Below, piece after piece: positions 33,956 to 53,210 of a stretch of DNA of 64,000 bases. The notes below the pieces were generated by a model that was not told the DNA's origin, did no database searches, and was given only the letters and a program-made list of their open reading frames with translations. The DNA lies in assembly GCF_021917145.1 (NCBI RefSeq), contig NC_061073.1:4618550-4682549 (forward strand). The letters run 5' to 3'. The position numbers and the translations under genes are program-made. The first letter of the stretch is position 1, and the number at the start of each line of letters is the position of its first letter. The DNA is from Hypomesus transpacificus. Lineage: Eukaryota > Chordata > Actinopteri > Osmeriformes > Osmeridae.

Positions 33956-34021
33956 TTACTGGAATGGGCCCTGAGCCCCCCATGTGGACCCACCCAGCCA
34001 GCCCCACAAAGAGCCCAGTGT

Positions 34022-34925
34022 TTGAGTCTGGAGCAGAGGAGCAGAGACACAGCATCCAGAGGAGCAGAGACACAGCATCCAGAGGAACAGGGAGGGCAGC
34101 ATCCAGAGGAGCAGGGACACAGCTTCCAGAGGAACAGAAACACAGCTTCCAGAGGAGCAGGGACACAGCTTCCAGAGGAGCAGAGACACAGCATCCAGAG
34201 GAGCAGAGACACAGCTTCCAGAGGAACAGAAACACAGCTTCCAGAGGAGCAGAGACACAGCTTCCAGAGGAGCAGAAACACAGCTTCCAGAGGAGCAGGG
34301 ACACAGCATCCAGAGGAGCAGAGACACAGCTTCCAGAGGAGCAGAGACACAGCATCCAGAGAAGCAGAGACACAGCATCCAGAGGAGCAGAGACACAGCA
34401 TCCAGAGGAGCAGAGACACAGCATCCAGAGGAACAGGGACACAGCATCCAGAGGAGCAGAGACACAGCATCCAGAGGAGCAGAGACACAGCATCCAGAGG
34501 AGCAGAGACACAGCTTCCAGAGGAGCAGGGACACAGCATCCAGAGGAGCAGAGACACAGCATCCAGAGGAGCAGAGACACAGTATCCAGAGGAGCAGAGA
34601 CACAGCTTCCAGAGGAGCAGGGACACAGCATCCAGAGGAGCAGAGACACAGCATCCAGAGGAGCAGAGACAGCATCCAGAGGAGCAGGGACACAGCATCC
34701 AGAGGAGCAGAGACACAGCTTCCAGAGGAGCAGAGACACAGCATCCAGAGGAGCAGAGACACAGCATCCAGAGGAGCAGAGACACAGCATCCAGAGGAGC
34801 AGAGACACAGCTTCCAGAGGAACAGAAACACAGCTTCCAGAGGAGCAGAGACACAGCTTCCAGAGGAACAGAAACACAGCTTCCAGAGGAGCAGAGACAC
34901 AGCTTCCAGAGGAGCAGGGAGGGCA
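34022..34925. repeat. 23-bp minisatellite, about 38 copies
   Basis: The unit is cacagcatccagaggagcag plus aga, with cttcc, aacag and ggg variants. Since 23 is not a multiple of three and no phase gives a stop, all three frames read the same 23-residue super-repeat and long open frames exist on both strands. It ends about 260 bp upstream of the transglutaminase TATA box. Confidence 0.95.
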
Positions 34926-35011
34926 GCAGCTACAGGGACAACTTGGATTCCTGGGCTCCCACCCCTTTTGTCTCTATTTGTTGCAAAATATTGACATAGG
35001 CAGTGCAGACA

Positions 35012-35012
<1 letters not shown>

Positions 35013-35050
<38 letters not shown>
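35013..35050. repeat. CA microsatellite
   Basis: Uninterrupted acacac run about 130 bp upstream of the transglutaminase TATA box. Confidence 0.9.
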
Positions 35051-35053
<3 letters not shown>

Positions 35054-35182
35054 AGGAACTGTAAGTTGTGGAGGGGATTTGTGATGTCAGAGGTTACCGA
35101 GGCTAGAGAAAGAGTGTGTGGGTGTGTGTGTGTTGTGTGCGTGTGTCTGCCATAGTGGTGGGAGGAGGCCAGTGTTTCCCAG

Positions 35183-35190
35183 TATAAATA
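35183..35190 (+). promoter_or_regulatory. Probable TATA box of the transglutaminase gene
   Basis: TATAAATA, 140 bp upstream of the start codon. This spacing fits a start site near 35215 and a roughly 115-nt 5' UTR in exon 1. A TATA promoter would suit a regulated rather than housekeeping gene. Confidence 0.6.
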
Positions 35191-35329
35191 CAGGGATGTG
35201 AAGAAGAGTGGGCCAGAGAGGTGCCCAAGCCAACTCCAGGACAGTGTGAACAGAGAGCTTTCCAGCCATAGACTCCAACCAGAGAGAAAGGAGCATACAA
35301 CGTCCCCTCTAACCTCAAGGAGCTAAACA

Positions 35330-38300
35330 ATGGAAAACCATAACGGTAAGTGTGTTATCAATATCACAACTCTCCAACAATCTCCTCTCTCTCTTTTTTA
35401 ACCATTTTTTTATTTGTCTAAGCCAGCGACACAGTCCTTTCAATGATCGCATCGCATGCAGTGTATCTGTCATGAGTGCGAGGCTGAATGAATTCACAAA
35501 CGTGTGTGATGGCATTGATCTTCATTGCAGCATTACATTGCCCTTACACAGAATACCCATGATTGAAAGTATGATATGTGTTTTTAAACTGTATGTATAA
35601 TGTCATATTTATGTCACATCCCATTAGTGTCTTGTCTGTGTGTGTGCGTGTGTGTCTGTGTCTGTGTGTGTGTGTCTGTGTGTGTGTGTGTGGCACACAC
35701 CTCTGTGTGAGCAACCTCTAGAATGATGATGACCTCAGGTCCATGGCTCAAACGGTTGTCTTCTTTGGCAGTTAAACCTGGCGCGTTAACGAGCTGCAAT
35801 GACCTCTTCCTTTGTGATGAGATCCATACAGTGTTCTATCAAGATCACATCAAATCTCCAGAGAAACAGTTCTCTTATCCATGTCATAAGACTACTGTAT
35901 ACTTTCTAAAGTACTTTTCTTTACGATTTTAGAACATTCCAGAACCATGACAGCAGAGGTTGTTTTTCACCCTGTGTTGTGTTGACCAACATGGATGATG
36001 GTTACATCTGTCTCAATTGGACAGAGATCGAAGTGACTTTGTATACTTCTAGTAATAAGTAGTTTCAGTGCTGACGACTGTGTGACTGCTGAGTGGTCTG
36101 GCCGCTATAGGGCTGGTCCGAACATGGGAGGAACAGGGGAGGGTGGTCTCTGGTAACTGTGAAGACTGCTCCTCTGACCAAGTTAACTGTTCATTCTTAT
36201 TCTCTTGTTTGTTTAAAGTTTGGGCAACACTTTACACTAAAGTTACAATAACTACCATGCAACTAAAAAGCAATCCCTCCAGTATTTTATAAGTTGTTAC
36301 ACAAGTGAAACTTGGTGTGGGAGAATTGAACTAGTGGATGTTAGCATTGATCTAAAAAAGATACAACCTTCAACTGAGCCTTTACAGCATCCAATTACTC
36401 CTTATACCCCTCCCTCATTATGTACATTCTTATACTTTTGGTATAACCTGTACCTCTAACACTTAATACCATTTAACTACATAGCAATTCCTATGTACCT
36501 ACAATGTTTTTACTAAAGGTATTGCTATATAGTTACATGGTAGGTAATGTTACCTCAATGGAAAGCGTGGCTGATGTTTGTATTGTCTATTTGTCCCATG
36601 TCTTCACCTAGCCTCTAAGTCACTAGTGTTTCCCTCGGTCGTCTGCTCCACCTGACAGGTGTGTTCATGGGCGTGGACCTGCGTTGCCAGGTGAATAACC
36701 AGGCCCACCGCACCGAGGAGATGGATCAGGATAGGCTGATCGTCCGCAGGGGACAGCCCTTCTCTCTAACCCTGCAGTGCTCCACCCCCCCGCCCCCCGG
36801 GCACCGCCTTGCCTTGGTCCTCCACCTGGGTGAGCCAATTAGCATCACAGACAGAAAGAGGAAACAGCAACGGGCGGGGATGGTGGGGCGAAGATGCAGT
36901 TTATCTATAGGGATGGTTTCCCTACAGATTCAAGAGGAAGAAAGCGATGGAAATGAGTGGACTGTAATGCGTGTGTGTGTTTTTAGGTAAGGAGATGGTT
37001 GTGAAGGTTCTGGATGTGCGAGGGGGGCGTGGCCAGTGGTGGTTCCGACAGCAGGGGGCGGAGCAAAGCGAGATGCTGCTGACAGTTTACAGCCCAGCGA
37101 ACGCTCCCATTGGTCAGTATCAGCTAGTGGTGTTGATGACTTCACTTGATGGACACATCCTGGATCAGACCCCTCCTCAGAGCTTCCACCTGCTCTTTAA
37201 CCCCTGGTGTAAAGGTCAGCCGCTAGACACACACACACAATCACACCTTGGGAAGTTCCTTGGGACACCCTCCCGTGTGTTTGTGTTCCCTAGCCTGTCT
37301 TCCTGTGGTTTCATTAGGAACAAGGCAGAGCTAAACGCGCGAGTGTATGTTTTTGTGATAACATGTTTGCGTGCGTCCCAGGTGATGCTGTTCATGTCCC
37401 TGATGAGGAGCAGCTGCAGGAGTACATCCTGAATGAGAGCGGCGTTCTGTATCAAGGCTCCTGGGACCACATCTCTGCCTTGCCCTGGAACTATGGACAG
37501 GTGAAACACACACACAAACCAAGTCTGAGCTCCAGACAAAAGACAGTAGATAAATACAATTTGATGTTGCTGTTGACGTTGGAGATGGCTTTCTCTAACT
37601 AGTTATAGTGCACTGTGTGTGTGTGTGTCTGTGTGTGTGTAGGGAGTGGGGGTTGAGTTCACTGTCTGGTGACTCGGATGTGGCCTGTGTGAAGAGTCAG
37701 AGCTCAGTGACAGGGCAGTTGATCTGCCCTGGGTGGAAGCAGGGCTAGGGCAAGACATGGTCAGAGCTCAGTGACAGGGCGGTCTATCTGCCCTGGGTGG
37801 AAGCAGGGCTAGGGCAAGACATGGTCAGAGCTCAGTGACAGGGCGGTCTATCTGCCCTGGGTGGGAACAGGGCTAGGGCAAGACATGGTCAGAGCTCAGT
37901 GACAGGGCGGTCTATCTGCCCTGGGTGGGAACAGGGCTAGGGCAAGACATGGTCAGAACTCAGTGACAGGGCGGTCTATCTGCCCTGGGTGGGAAAACAG
38001 GGCTAGGGCAAGACATGGTCAGAGCTCAGTGACAGGGCGGTCTATCTGCCCTGGGTGGAAGCAGGGCTAGGGCAAGACATGGTCAGAGCTCAGTAACAGG
38101 GCAGTCTATCTGCCCTGGGTGGAAGCAGGCCTAGGGCAAGACATGGTCAGAGCTCAGTGACAGGGCGGTCTATCTGCCCTGGGTGGAAGCAGGGCTAGGG
38201 CAAGACATGGTCAGAGCTCAGTGACAGGGCAGTCTATCTGCCCTGGGTGGAAGCAGGGCTAGGGCAAGACATGGTCAGAGCTCAGTGACAGGGCGGTCGA

Positions 38301-41150
38301 TCTGCCCTGGGTGGAAGCAGGGCTAGGGCAAGACATGTCTTTGGATGATGTAAGGCATTTCTGGTCTGGACGTGTGAGAATGTCAACAGACCACACAAAC
38401 AAGGGCTTGTCTTTCTAGACGGGGACCCAAAGACAAGAATAGAGAGAGAGAGAAAGGTGGTGGGGGGGGGGGGGGGGGGGGGGGTGGTAGCTAGAGGCTG
38501 AGAGACAGTCAAACAAAGACAGACCCACTTAAGGACAAATTAAAAATATTTTTTCAGTTCAATTTTTTTCAGTAGTGCAGTATGGCTTGATCTTTCTCTC
38601 AAGTTACGTAACATTCCTCCGGACAAAACGCAACATTCTGGTTGTCACTGCTGACTGCAGAGCAAACATGGAATGGGGAAGCTGACATACTGTATCCCAA
38701 GAAACTATTGGTTGAGTTTCTCTTATAACTGTTATGGAGTATGGAGGTGGTTTATGGAGAGTCCTCTCATGTCCTATTATTTCCTAGTTTGAGGACGGCA
38801 TTGTGGACATTTGTTTTGAGATCCTGGACAACTCTCCCGCTGCTCTAAAGAACCCAGAGATGGACACCGAAAACAGGGCTGACCCCGTCTATGTCAGCCG
38901 CACCATCACAGCCATGGTAAGGCCCACTTTTAAATGACCTAGCGCATCTTTACAGCTAGAATTCCTTCTCACGACCTCCCAGCAGACTGCCAAACTTGTC
39001 CAGACTGATATTCTCTCGGTGTCTCTGCAGGTGAACTCCAACGATGACCGTGGCGTGGTGTCCGGACGCTGGGACGGGGAGTACAAGGACGGGGTGGCAC
39101 CGACGCGTTGGACCGGGAGCGTACCCATTCTGAGACGCTGGAGTGAGGCTGGTGCCCAGAGGGTCAGATATGGGCAGTGCTGGGTGTTTTCTGGTGTGGC
39201 CTGTACAGGTGAGGAGATGGAACACGTAAGAGAACAACACTGTCAAAGTAAATACATCATGTCCTACAGTTCAACATCGAGGGAGACTGGAGTATGCTCA
39301 GAACGACACTAAAACAGAGACGCGTAAACTGTCACCAACATTGTGGGTCCCGATTTGTTCCAGCTACATTTGTCATTGTGATTCCAGAGCTGTCCTGTTT
39401 GCTGATTGGTTCCTCCCTCTGCTCCCTCCCTAGTACTGCGCTGCCTGGGCATCCCGACGCGCTCCGTGACCAACTACTCCTCTGCCCATGACACAGACGG
39501 CAACCTGGCAGTGGACTTCGTGTACGACGAACAATTGGAGAGTGTGGCCACCGGACGTAAGGACATGATCTGGTACGGATCGAGGAGAGAATGAGAATTG
39601 AAAAATCCCAGTTTCCGACAGTGTGATATCCCTCAAGGAATGACCTTTGACCTTTCCTGTCTTCTCCGTGCGCAGGAACTATCACTGCTGGGTGGAGTCT
39701 TGGATGGACAGAGAGGATCTCGGTAAAGGCTATGACGGCTGGCAGGCTCTGGATCCGACTCCTCAGGAGAGGAGTGATGGTAAAACGTTCACTCATGAGC
39801 TACCGGTCCTCCGTTCACTAAAACTGTGTTTCGTGTGTTTCCACTTGATGGAAAGGCCCATTTAGACCAGTATTTGTTGATTGTTGTTTGTTGTTTTGTT
39901 TCTGTCACGCTGGCATCATGATTTTGTACCGGCTGACGCGTCCCTCCAGGTGTGTACTGCTGCGGCCCTTGTCCCGTGCGCGCGGTGAGAGAAGGGAACC
40001 TGGGCGTGAAGTATGACGCCGCCTTTGTGTTCTCCGAGGTGAACGCTGACCTGGTGTACTGGTTGGTCGGTCCCGACGGCCAGCGCTCGCAGGCGTCCCT
40101 CAGCAGCCATACCGTCGGACGCAACATCAGCACCAAAAGCGTGTACGGAGACTACAGAGAGGACATCACCTCACACTACAAGTACCCCGAAGGTGTGGTG
40201 CGCTCCTGAATTATATACACCTGGTTAGAACCAATATGCAGATGCGCCAAACAAAGACAAATGGATAAACGCAGACATTTTCTTTTTGCGCCCTTTCTCG
40301 CTTTTAACCTGTAGCACTTTGAGATTGTAGCTGATATAAAGTGCATTTTAAAGAGTATTATTATTTTAGGGTATAATGTCTGTCTCCTCTTTCATTCCAG
40401 GTTCAATTCAAGAGCGCGAGGTGTACGAGAAGGCAGGACGTCGAGTCTCTCACATGGACGGTGAACCAGGGCAGCTGGAGCTGTCAATCAAGCATGCCCA
40501 GGCCATCCACGGCACCGACTTTGACGTGATCGTGGAGGTGCAAAACGTGGGCGGGCACGACGCCCTGGCCAAGCTGACCGTCATGTCCAACGCTGTCACC
40601 TACAACAGCCTCCACCGGGGGGAGTGTGAGAGGCGCACTACCAGTGTGACTGTGCCAGCACAGAAGGGTGGGTGGCCGTCTCATGATGCCTGGAGCCAAT
40701 CCCTCATTAACGTGTCATATCAGTGTTATTAAAAGGCTGTTAAGTGCTTCATATGGCCAGTCCCAGTGCTAAGGGGGAGTTGTGGTAGTCTCAGTGTCGT
40801 CCAGGTTACCTGCGTTGGGTCGTACTGAGCCCGAGGTTCCAGTCTCCCAGTTCCAACACAACAGGACAGTAGTGCAACAGGACAGTAGTGCAACAGGACA
40901 AACCCCAGAAAAACAGAGCTACATATTACATTACATTTATGCATTTAGCTGACGCTTTTGTCCAAAGCGACTTCCAAAAGAGAGCTTTGCAAAAGTGCAT
41001 AGGTCACTGATCATAACAACGAGATAGCCCCAAACATTGCGGGTAACCAAACATGAAGCATACACTGTGAAAACGAAATAATATTAGGACATCATTAGGA
41101 AAACTGTATAAGACAAAAGAAACAGAGGTGAACTGTAACCCCCCCCCCTG

Positions 41151-41213
<63 letters not shown>

Positions 41214-42669
41214 AGCTCATAAGGAGGTGCTGCGTCTGTGCTACGACCACTACGGAGCGTGTGTGTCTGAACACCACCTGATCAGGGTCACAGCGCTCCT
41301 CCAAGCCAGCGGCCACAGTGACCTCATCCTGCAGGAGGTCAACATCCCACTGAGCATGCCCCAGCTCCACGTCAAGGTAACCGGACAGGTTCCTCAGAAG
41401 GGGGAAGCTGTACATAGCGGGGTGATATGGACACTTCGACCAGCCGAGAGATGATATTCTGCCTTCCTCTGCTCCTTCAGGTCGTAGGAGAAGCAGTTGT
41501 ATCCAGGAAACTGACGGCTTACATCATCTTCACCAATCCACTGCCAGTGACGCTGAAAGGAGGCGTGTTCACTGTGGAGGGGGCGGGGTTGACATCTGTA
41601 CAAGAAATCCCTGCACCGTAAGTATCTCAATAATCCCTCTTTCTTTTATAGTATATGCACAATATACCAGCTAGGGACAGACCTTTTACCAGTCTTTACA
41701 TAAGGATGCTTATGAAAATCAGTCTGTTTCAACAAACACCTTCTATGCACCTTTAAAGAAGGGTCGTAGAGGGGCTGACTGCAGATGTAGCTGTTTAAAG
41801 TGTAGACGTGACCCAGTAAAGCCGGTCTCAAAGCCTGGAAGGGTGAGTCTGGGCAGATGTTAGGAGTTGAGAGCAGGGCTCTGCCAGGTCACAGCTCTGC
41901 TCTCCTGGCAGCCAGGGTGAATTCCTCAGAGAGGACATAGTCTGACCGTAGAGCGTGACGAGAGAACACGGCCCGCTCTCTCTGTCTCCTCACCTCCCCT
42001 GGAGACAAGGACATCCAGCCAGACAGGGCCCCCGAACCTTAGGCCAAAGAACACTGAATCCCTCGCAACGAAGCTGCCTGCCTTCCAGGACCACTGTTCA
42101 GCTGACACCAGGAAAACACACACCGTTCCAACACACCGATAGAAGTCAGTGCATACCAACTCTCACAGACTAAACACCATTTCTCTAAGATCCAGCTGGG
42201 TTGCAGCTGACCAGTTGGCTGTGACGGACAGTATTTCATAAAGTTTATTATTCAAGGTCTTCTTGTTCTATTACAACAAATACTGCTGGGAAGGGAAGAA
42301 TTCTAAACCAATGTAAACTTTATTCTCTGTATCTAGGCAGTCTTCTGGACTAGTTAACACCACATTAGCTGTAGTCTTCTGAGAAAAATACTAACCTAAC
42401 TCTGTCATAAAAGGCCCAATACAGATTTTAAGATTGTACCTAGGCCCAGAGGAGTCATTAAAGGGGTGCACATGATAAATTAAGACTAATTCCCCATTTC
42501 TCTTTCCCTTCTCTCTGCCAGGGGTAATGTTGGTCCGGGTCAAGAGGTGTCTGTCAAGTTGTCCTTCAAGCCCAGTCGCCCAGGTTTGAGGAAGCTGCTG
42601 GTGGACTTTGACTCTGACAGGCTTAAGGATGTGAAGGGTGTGGCCACTCTGATTGTCAGGAGGAAGTAG
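35330..42669 (+). CDS. Protein-glutamine gamma-glutamyltransferase (TGM2-like transglutaminase)
   Basis: Thirteen GT-AG exons in phase: 35330-35345, 36659-36829, 36987-37214, 37382-37500, 38788-38916, 39031-39208, 39434-39572, 39676-39779, 39950-40192, 40401-40667, 41216-41376, 41481-41617, 42522-42669, giving 679 aa (human TGM2 has 687). It is a calcium-dependent enzyme cross-linking glutamine to lysine or polyamines. The N-terminal beta-sandwich includes [14 protein letters not shown]. The catalytic core has the nucleophile in YGQCWVFSG, the oxyanion Trp in [12 protein letters not shown], His in NYHCWVESW and Asp in [10 protein letters not shown]. Two C-terminal beta-barrels follow ([14 protein letters not shown], then [12 protein letters not shown]). 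Exon 1 encodes only MENHN. No signal peptide is visible, as expected for this family. It resembles TGM2 most but shares features with TGM5, so I give no paralogue symbol. Confidence 0.93.
37690..38335. repeat. About 64-bp minisatellite, ten copies, in tgm intron 4
   Basis: Units contain cagagctcagtgacagggc, then ctatctgccctgggtgg and agggctagggcaagacatgg. Copies differ by one to three bases. Confidence 0.93.
38460..38486. repeat. Poly-G tract
   Basis: About 20 consecutive G in tgm intron 4, length likely uncertain in assembly. Confidence 0.8.
40925..41046 (+). mobile_element. SINE-related element in tgm intron 10
   Basis: The run from tgcatttagctgacgctttt through ccaaagcgacttcc to attgcgggta is the inverted match of 60503-60628, defining a repeat family related to the SINE tails elsewhere in the window. 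Confidence 0.6.
41139..41213. repeat. Poly-C tract serving as polypyrimidine tract
   Basis: Ten C, then tgtaa, then 60 C directly followed by the AG acceptor of transglutaminase exon 11. Confidence 0.9.
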
Positions 42670-42799
42670 TATTCTCTGAACTTAAGTCTACAGTATCTAA
42701 TGTTATTGTTTTTATTCTATAAATAGCTAAAGCCTATAAATAATAGCTCATTAATAAACATGAGTATGGCCTCAAGTATTCCTTGAGGGTTTAGGTTGG

Positions 42800-42892
42800 T
42801 TGAGGGGCAGTTCTATGGGCGCATGTGAAGCACTCTGTAACATGCTTGCGTGTAATAAGGGCTATACAAATACATTTGATTTGATTTGATGA
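42800..42892 (+). mobile_element. Retroposon 3' tail in the tgm 3' UTR
   Basis: gtgaagcactctgtaacatg, then gggctatacaaatacatttg and tgatttgatttgat. Related to 33448-33512. Confidence 0.5.
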
Positions 42893-43116
42893 GTATGGCC
42901 AATCTAGGCCTTGCAAACTGTTGTGAAATAACCTTTCAGTCTTACATTGTAGTCCCTGATAATTGCACTTGATAAGTTTTGATTCTGATCATAAAATTGT
43001 AGCTTTCCACCTTCATGTCCTAAACTAGCATTGTGTAGCTGAAGCAGAACATTTTATACTGAATGTACATGTGTGGGTTTTAAAATACAACTATGTAAGA
43101 CTTGTTTTACTTTTTT

Positions 43117-43122
43117 AATAAA
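43117..43122 (+). terminator. Candidate polyadenylation signal of tgm
   Basis: AATAAA 448 bp after the stop codon and about 85 bp before the convergent exosc6 stop, so the two 3' ends nearly meet. Confidence 0.5.
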
Positions 43123-43204
43123 GAATTTACATATCAACTTAATCACTGACAACCAATATAGCATGAAAACAGTATGCATTGGATTGGGTTAAAGAAACTC
43201 AGTC

Positions 43205-44029
43205 TCAACTCTCTGGTGGGGGGGCTTTCCTCCTCACAGCTCTGGACAAAGCTTGCTGGATGACTGGGTACAATTTAAAGCAACCCTCGATGCAGATGCG
43301 GACTCCGGAAGTCAGTGTCTCTTCGTCCATCTCGCCGTCCGACTGCAAACCCGATATCTGGTTTAGGCTAGGGAGGAAAGCAACGGTAAGGTTGCCTTGG
43401 TTTTCACCGCTTCCCAAAGACACAGTGCTGCTGCTCTCCTCTACACAAGTGGGGTCTATCAGGTAGGTGGCGCCGTCCTGTTGGATAGAGCACCCAAGGA
43501 CCAGGTCGTACATCTCGATACCAGCATCCGCTAGTGCGAGGGATGCACACGTGACGGCGTGAGCCAAGACTGAACCGTCATTTTCCAGCACCATTACGTT
43601 CACCTCGATCTGGGAACGGGGGTACTTGTGGAGGCGCACCCCTGGCTTCAGGCTTTCTAGTAGCATCAGCGACAGGTCTTTCTCTTCACTGCCCTGGATC
43701 CACGACCCCCTCTCCCTACAGGAGAACGGGGCAAATCTCATGTCAGTCATCATTCTCCCGCATTTCATATCTAGCTCGTCCTTTCGTTCAATTTCCTTGG
43801 GCCCGTAGACACAGCACATCAGTTTTGAGTTCCCCGCTTCTATGTAGGCTGACCCTTTTGCTTGACTGACCAGCCCGCAGCGGACAAACACGGGTCGGAC
43901 GTCCACTTGGCCTCGTTGCCTCCCATCTATCCGAGAATCGGCAATGGGACGCTTTGGAGGCGATAGGCAGAAGATATACGGACTTTGAGATACTTCTGGG
44001 CCTTGTACCCTTTTAGTGTCTGTCGGCAT
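43205..44029 (-). CDS. exosc6: Exosome complex component MTR3
   Basis: Single-exon gene, 274 aa, complete from ATG (44029) to stop. EXOSC6 is one of six RNase PH-fold subunits forming the ring of the RNA exosome. It pairs with EXOSC7/EXOSC8-type partners and guides 3'-5' RNA degradation in nucleus and cytoplasm; vertebrate ring subunits are not catalytic. Visible landmarks are the RNase PH start ([20 protein letters not shown], then [10 protein letters not shown]), the conserved [20 protein letters not shown] region, and [16 protein letters not shown] in the second half. Length equals the family norm (human about 272 aa). It is divergent from aars1, sharing a roughly 0.6-kb intergenic segment, and convergent with tgm. 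Lack of introns is also seen in mammals. Confidence 0.95.
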   Translation of the reverse strand: MPTDTKRVQGPEVSQSPYIFCLSPPKRPIADSRIDGRQRGQVDVRPVFVRCGLVSQAKGSAYIEAGNSKLMCCVYGPKEIERKDELDMKCGRMMTDMRFAPFSCRERGSWIQGSEEKDLSLMLLESLKPGVRLHKYPRSQIEVNVMVLENDGSVLAHAVTCASLALADAGIEMYDLVLGCSIQQDGATYLIDPTCVEESSSTVSLGSGENQGNLTVAFLPSLNQISGLQSDGEMDEETLTSGVRICIEGCFKLYPVIQQALSRAVRRKAPPPES

Positions 44030-44660
44030 TCTTGGTCAAGTTAGTTGCAAACGTGATGTTTTAGTCCACGTGTTTTACGTTGCTTTGGTCTGGTTATCCT
44101 GTAATTCAAAATGATTTCTGGTTACGCAGCGCAGACAATTCCCCCTACAACATGACAAGCAAAAGAAGGTTCCACACTTGCTGCATACGCAGAGCACTGA
44201 CATATTGCGAGTTCCGCTGCATCTGCAAGGAAAGTCAGTCCTTGACAAGTAGATTCCAATGCAGTGAAAATGGCTGCAATTATGAGCTTCTGCAGTTAAC
44301 TAATTACAAACAAAATGATTGCAGCATACACTCCGTTTGGAAACACAAATTAATTGTGTGAGGGATGGTTATAATTTAGAATCAATTTAAAGTATAGATT
44401 TTGGGGGGAAATTAAGATGACCGTGCAGAGTAGTATTGTCACAATCGAGATATAAGTTTTGATGTTGCTTCAGTATAAGTAGGCCTACAAACATCTATTT
44501 CTTTTTCATTGCATCAGCCGACTTATGCGGTTCGAGCTAAAAAGATCTCCGGTCGAGTAATGATGGATATGAGGCTTAGCCAATAGAAACGCAGTCTCAG
44601 TAAAGTACCGGTATAGTTCAACCAATATAATTTCCTTATGGGCGTGTTCATGTTGTTCCC
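44030..44660. promoter_or_regulatory. Shared exosc6-aars1 promoter interval
   Basis: The start codon of minus-strand exosc6 and the inferred first non-coding exon of plus-strand aars1 are only about 0.6-0.7 kb apart, head to head, suggesting a bidirectional housekeeping promoter. No TATA box stands out. Arrangement is seen; shared regulation is inferred. Confidence 0.45.
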
Positions 44661-44734
44661 CTTTGATTGCAGCAGCGTGGGGAGGCTGACAGTGTGATCA
44701 GTGACATAGTAATATCAGAAGAATTGCGACTTCT
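44661..44734 (+). other. Probable non-coding first exon of aars1
   Basis: A good donor (cttctGTAAGT) at 44735 would join the acceptor tttttacccgtag at 46023, ten bases before the aars1 ATG. The 5' boundary is a guess; transcript data are needed to place it. Confidence 0.35.
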
Positions 44735-45756
44735 GTAAGTATTTCTTACAATTGTCTAATACACCAATGTTTTATTGAATCAAATATGTTTCAAATGCTT
44801 AGCAGTATTGTAGAATTGAGGTAGCAGTTACTGTTTGCGTAGCCGATTCATTGGCGAATCGCTTCGGCTGACGTTACAAATCTGACTCAATCAATGCTAC
44901 TAGCTATGCTCGAGTCTGGCTTGACCAGCATAGCAAACGATTAGCTTAGCAAGCCACATTGCGTGCTATCATAGGGTAGTTTAGCCGGTACTGAGTAGCT
45001 AGTTGGTTAGGGGAGATGGTTGGCTTGCACCAAGTAGCATACCGGTTCCAGTTTGCTACCGCCTTACGCAGGCATTTCTTGGATTTCGGCTGGACTATAT
45101 AGCTGTTGTGTGCTCTAAACATTATCAGAAGACAACTTGTGAAACAGCGCAATGTTAAATACCACTCATCGATGTTTCAACACTACTAGTTTATCCTGTT
45201 ATAACAAGGCATTGAAACGGCAGGTACCGCTGGCAAGTGAGGCAATGCCATTACGCTCACGGTTATTCAACGAGATAGCTTGTTGTGTTGGCAGGATGTG
45301 AACATCGTCTTCGTATCTTCTTACTTGGTACTACGAGATTCAAGACGCCACCTATTGAGTTTCCACCTGCTACGTTTTTTTTTCAGCAACGGAAGAGTAA
45401 CATATAAGAGTTAGGAACATGTTTTTTGGATAAACGCTGATTTAATAGCCCGACTCCCTAACCGCTCAGTCATCTGACCCCCACTAGCACATGAATGAGA
45501 ACCAACCATAGAACTAAGAGGGCTTGTAGCCCCAATTGCAATGTGATATAGATGCTAGTTTACGGTAATGCAGATATGCTATGGGCTTGAGATATCAAAG
45601 CATGGGAGCATGATTTCCAATGTTGTTGCAGAGCCACGTCTCCTTAGGGGAGCAGATGTTTCCATATATCTGAATTTGTCCCAAGCCTGTTTCCTCCAGA
45701 GGCCCACGGGACTGGTATTGCATCAGTTTGATAATTGTTGTTGAACAACGTGTTAT

Positions 45757-45952
45757 ACATTACATTTACATTTTAGTCATTTAGCAGATGCTCTTATCCA
45801 GAGCAACTTGCAGTAAGTACAGGGACATTCCCCCGAGGCAAGTAGGGTGAAGTGCCTTGCCCAAGGACAGTCATTTGGCATGGCCGGGAATCGATCTGGC
45901 AACCTTCAGATTACTAGTCCGATTCCCTAACCGCTCAGCCGTCTGACTCCCT
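45757..45952 (-). mobile_element. tRNA-derived SINE in aars1 intron 1
   Basis: The most complete copy in the window. On the minus strand it runs from gggagtcagacggctgag through ggttgccagatcgattcc (B-box-like) to the conserved tail and a taaatgtaaatgta end. A 40-bp fragment of the same head is at about 45445-45483. Confidence 0.78.
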
Positions 45953-46033
45953 ATGTTATATATGTCTATATGTGCTATATGTGTGTGTTTGTGTCTCAAT
46001 GCCAATGTTTTTTTTACCCGTAGCTTTGCCAGG

Positions 46034-53210
<7,177 letters not shown>

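Noticed and set aside
33922-35064. Open frames of more than 300 codons on both strands (Gln/Arg-rich and Leu/Cys-rich)
   Set aside because: They are read-throughs of a 23-bp tandem array with no stop in any phase; no splice partners, no homology, and equal openness on both strands.
36661-36990. Single 109-codon frame starting at 36661 as a separate gene
   Set aside because: It is transglutaminase exon 2 plus intron 2; the internal ATG is not the start because exon 1 with its TATA box joins it in phase.
44080-44361. 93-codon plus-strand frame between exosc6 and aars1
   Set aside because: Cys-rich but without recognisable motifs, splice context or homology; lies in the presumed promoter.
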